In this document: piece after piece, positions 62,536-64,000 of the stretch
Numbering within the stretch: position 1 is the first letter of the stretch
Layout of the letters: each line of letters begins with the position of its first letter
Assembly: GCA_028571685.1 (NCBI GenBank)
Contig: CM053144.1
Location: 99,788,171 to 99,852,170, forward strand
Reading direction: 5' to 3'
DNA from: Heterohyrax brucei
Lineage: Eukaryota; Chordata; Mammalia; Hyracoidea; Procaviidae
DNA length: 64,000 nucleotides
Notes under the pieces: model-generated
Seen by the model: the letters and a program-made list of their open reading frames with translations, nothing else
Database searches by the model: none
Told to the model about the DNA's origin: nothing
Position numbers and translations under genes: made by a program

Positions 62536-63202
62536 GTACTATTAAATTGCCCTCTTTTATGTTTCACTTTGTTCAGTTTTTAATTGCTGTCTCTCATCCC
62601 GGTGGTAAAACAGTTAGCCGGTCTACCTCCCTGTGCTTCCTCCTACTTTTTGTCTTCTGTCTCCTCCTGTGTTCCTTAGCAATATCAAGGATGGGTCACA
62701 AGACCAGAAATGATAGAAGAGGAACATTCTTTTCCTTTTGGCCCTTTCTGTTTATTCTACTCCCTTCCTCTTTGGTGTCCAAGTTCTGTTCTGGGTGTGT
62801 CCTTTCCCACACTCCCATTATCATCTGGTGGAAACACTTTCTCCTGTGACATTTGATTTTACAGTGATTTGTAAATTCATAGACTGCACAAGCCTCCTTT
62901 AAAGACTTTGATTTTTAAAAAGCATGGTTACCATAAACATAAATTAATATTTCAAATTCATCATCTTCCTTGACTAGAGTGTTGTCCATGTAATTTTCTC
63001 CAGAAATATCTGAAATTCTAGTAAGTGGATTTGATAGGGTTAAGAGCTATAGAAAAATTTTTAGCTGGCTTCTTTCCTCATACTAAAATCCTTTCTCCTT
63101 TAGGAATGATGACACATAAAGAAAATTGTAACACTCCCTTCTGACTCAAAGATTTTGAGTATATTTTCCCAGGCTTATTCTTGACTGGTAATCAGGCAGA
63201 GT
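62536..63202. other. Unassigned DNA
   Basis: No supported gene; the open frame 62547-62849 is a hydrophobic, T-rich read with no recognisable product. Confidence 0.35.
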
Positions 63203-63368
63203 GATGCTAGTTTGCAGTGGTTAAGTGCTATACGCCTACTAACCAAAAGTTCGGCAGTTCAGGTTTGCCAGATACTCCTTGAAAACTCTATGGGGGCAGT
63301 TCTACTCTGTTTTATGGGTCATTATGAGTCAGAATCTGCTTCACGGCACCCGGTTTGGTTTTAGGTTT
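63203..63368 (+). repeat. AfroSINE, sense
   Basis: 'tgctagtttgcagtggttaa', 'actaaccaaaagttcggcag', 'attatgagtcagaatctgc', 'ttcacggcacccggtttgg'. Confidence 0.85.
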
Positions 63369-64000
63369 ATTCAGATAAACAGCCAGCCTGCAGACATCAA
63401 GGACAAGGCGTTTTAAAACAACGGAACTGTATTTCTTCAGCAGCTTCGCCTCCTCTAAACATTTTCATGCCTGCACCTTTTGCCTGCCTCCCCCAAACCC
63501 TTCTATAAAACTTGCCAGCCTAAACTGAGACATTAAGATGATTTTTAGGGTGCTAATCCACCATTTTCTCAGGTTGCCGGCAATCTGAAAAAAAAAATCA
63601 CTTTTAAAAATTCAATCCAAGTCTCTGCACATTGGCTTAGTAGGGACAAACAAGAGGAGTAGGCAAGTGGGTTTTTTCTTGTAACATCTGCAGGATAAAT
63701 CTAAATTTACCCCTTTCATTCACATCAGAATCCAGAAGAAAAAAAATCAACAAAAATCTATACACATGCTCACTAAGTATTTCACGGATGGTTTAACAAA
63801 ACAGAGAAGACTTTTGAGTAGCCAAACCAATAACCAATGCCAACCAGCAGCCCTTTCCATACCTTACTTCTAGCGTAACAGAGTCAGGGGCTAAAGGAAA
63901 ACAAGAAAGAGTTACTTTTATAACAAAGTATAAATCTGACAATGAAAAAGTCAGTGGAACTGACACTGAACAAGAAGGAATCCAGACAGATTATGGAATG
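63369..64000. other. Unassigned DNA at the right edge, possibly LTR-like in part
   Basis: Positions 63380-63580 contain 'cccttctataaaacttgcc' and 'caggttgccggca', which could be part of an LTR. I see no paired end or TSD, and no gene. Confidence 0.3.

Noticed and set aside
62547-62849. Hydrophobic 100-residue open frame resembling a membrane protein
   Set aside because: Hydrophobicity follows from T-rich sequence; no family resemblance, start context or exon signals.

Overview
The window looks like nuclear DNA of an afrotherian mammal, most likely a paenungulate such as an elephant. The main evidence is about 25 tRNA-derived SINEs of the AfroSINE kind, with a body reading 'gctaaccaaaaggttggcag' and a tail reading 'atgagtcagaattgact'. 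These are accompanied by RTE-clade LINEs whose 3' ends share the SINE tail, and by mammalian L1s whose 5' end carries 'caagatggcgg' (read on the minus strand). Mammal-wide fossils (L2, MIR, MER5, MLT1) are also present. Species-level assignment is inference. There is no bacterial, phage or CRISPR content.

The only host gene material I can support is at the left edge. Two short coding exons (812-909 and 2140-2226) on the plus strand have good splice sites, a stop at 2224-2226, a 3' UTR and an AATAAA at 2527-2532. They form the C-terminus of a gene I do not recognise. Positions 2550-64000 look intergenic and are made of layered transposable elements; almost every long open frame there is a remnant of an L1, RTE or DNA-transposon protein.

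Layout. 1-2550: 3' end of a gene. 2550-12050: old unassigned sequence with an L2 fragment, AfroSINEs and MaLR/MLT1-type LTRs. 12230-19374: a full-length, dead L1 on the minus strand, flanked by a 12-bp target-site duplication (TSD) and sitting at the tail of an AfroSINE. 19750-29600: older L1 3' ends, a pair of inverted mariner remnants, an RTE fragment, MER5-like and MIR elements, and an L1 inside an L1. 29600-34522: one near-full-length RTE split by a truncated L1 (10-bp TSD) and by a 1.18-kb solo LTR (6-bp TSD). 35000-41300: two related Tigger-like DNA transposons in opposite orientations. 41800-47570: several RTE pieces in both orientations, one carrying an MLT1-like solo LTR with a perfect 5-bp TSD. 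48000-54120: SINEs, an old L1 invaded by a TIR element and an RTE, a U6-L1 chimera, and an MLT1-like LTR inside a SINE. 54140-60850: an old L1 holding a younger L1, which holds a second solo LTR of the 1.18-kb family. 60850-64000: RTE 3' end, tandem SINEs and unassigned DNA.

The most unusual items are four tiny insertions (about 35-48 bp) made only of the SINE/RTE-like tail ending 'ggcacttggcttgg'. Two of them are flanked by perfect 10- and 11-bp TSDs. Others are the U6-L1 chimera, a full-length L1 inserted into the TSD of an AfroSINE, and an MLT1-like LTR that landed inside an Afrotheria-specific SINE. All nine recognisable L1 pieces and all MLT1-like LTR pieces lie on the minus strand. No autonomous element here looks intact enough to move.
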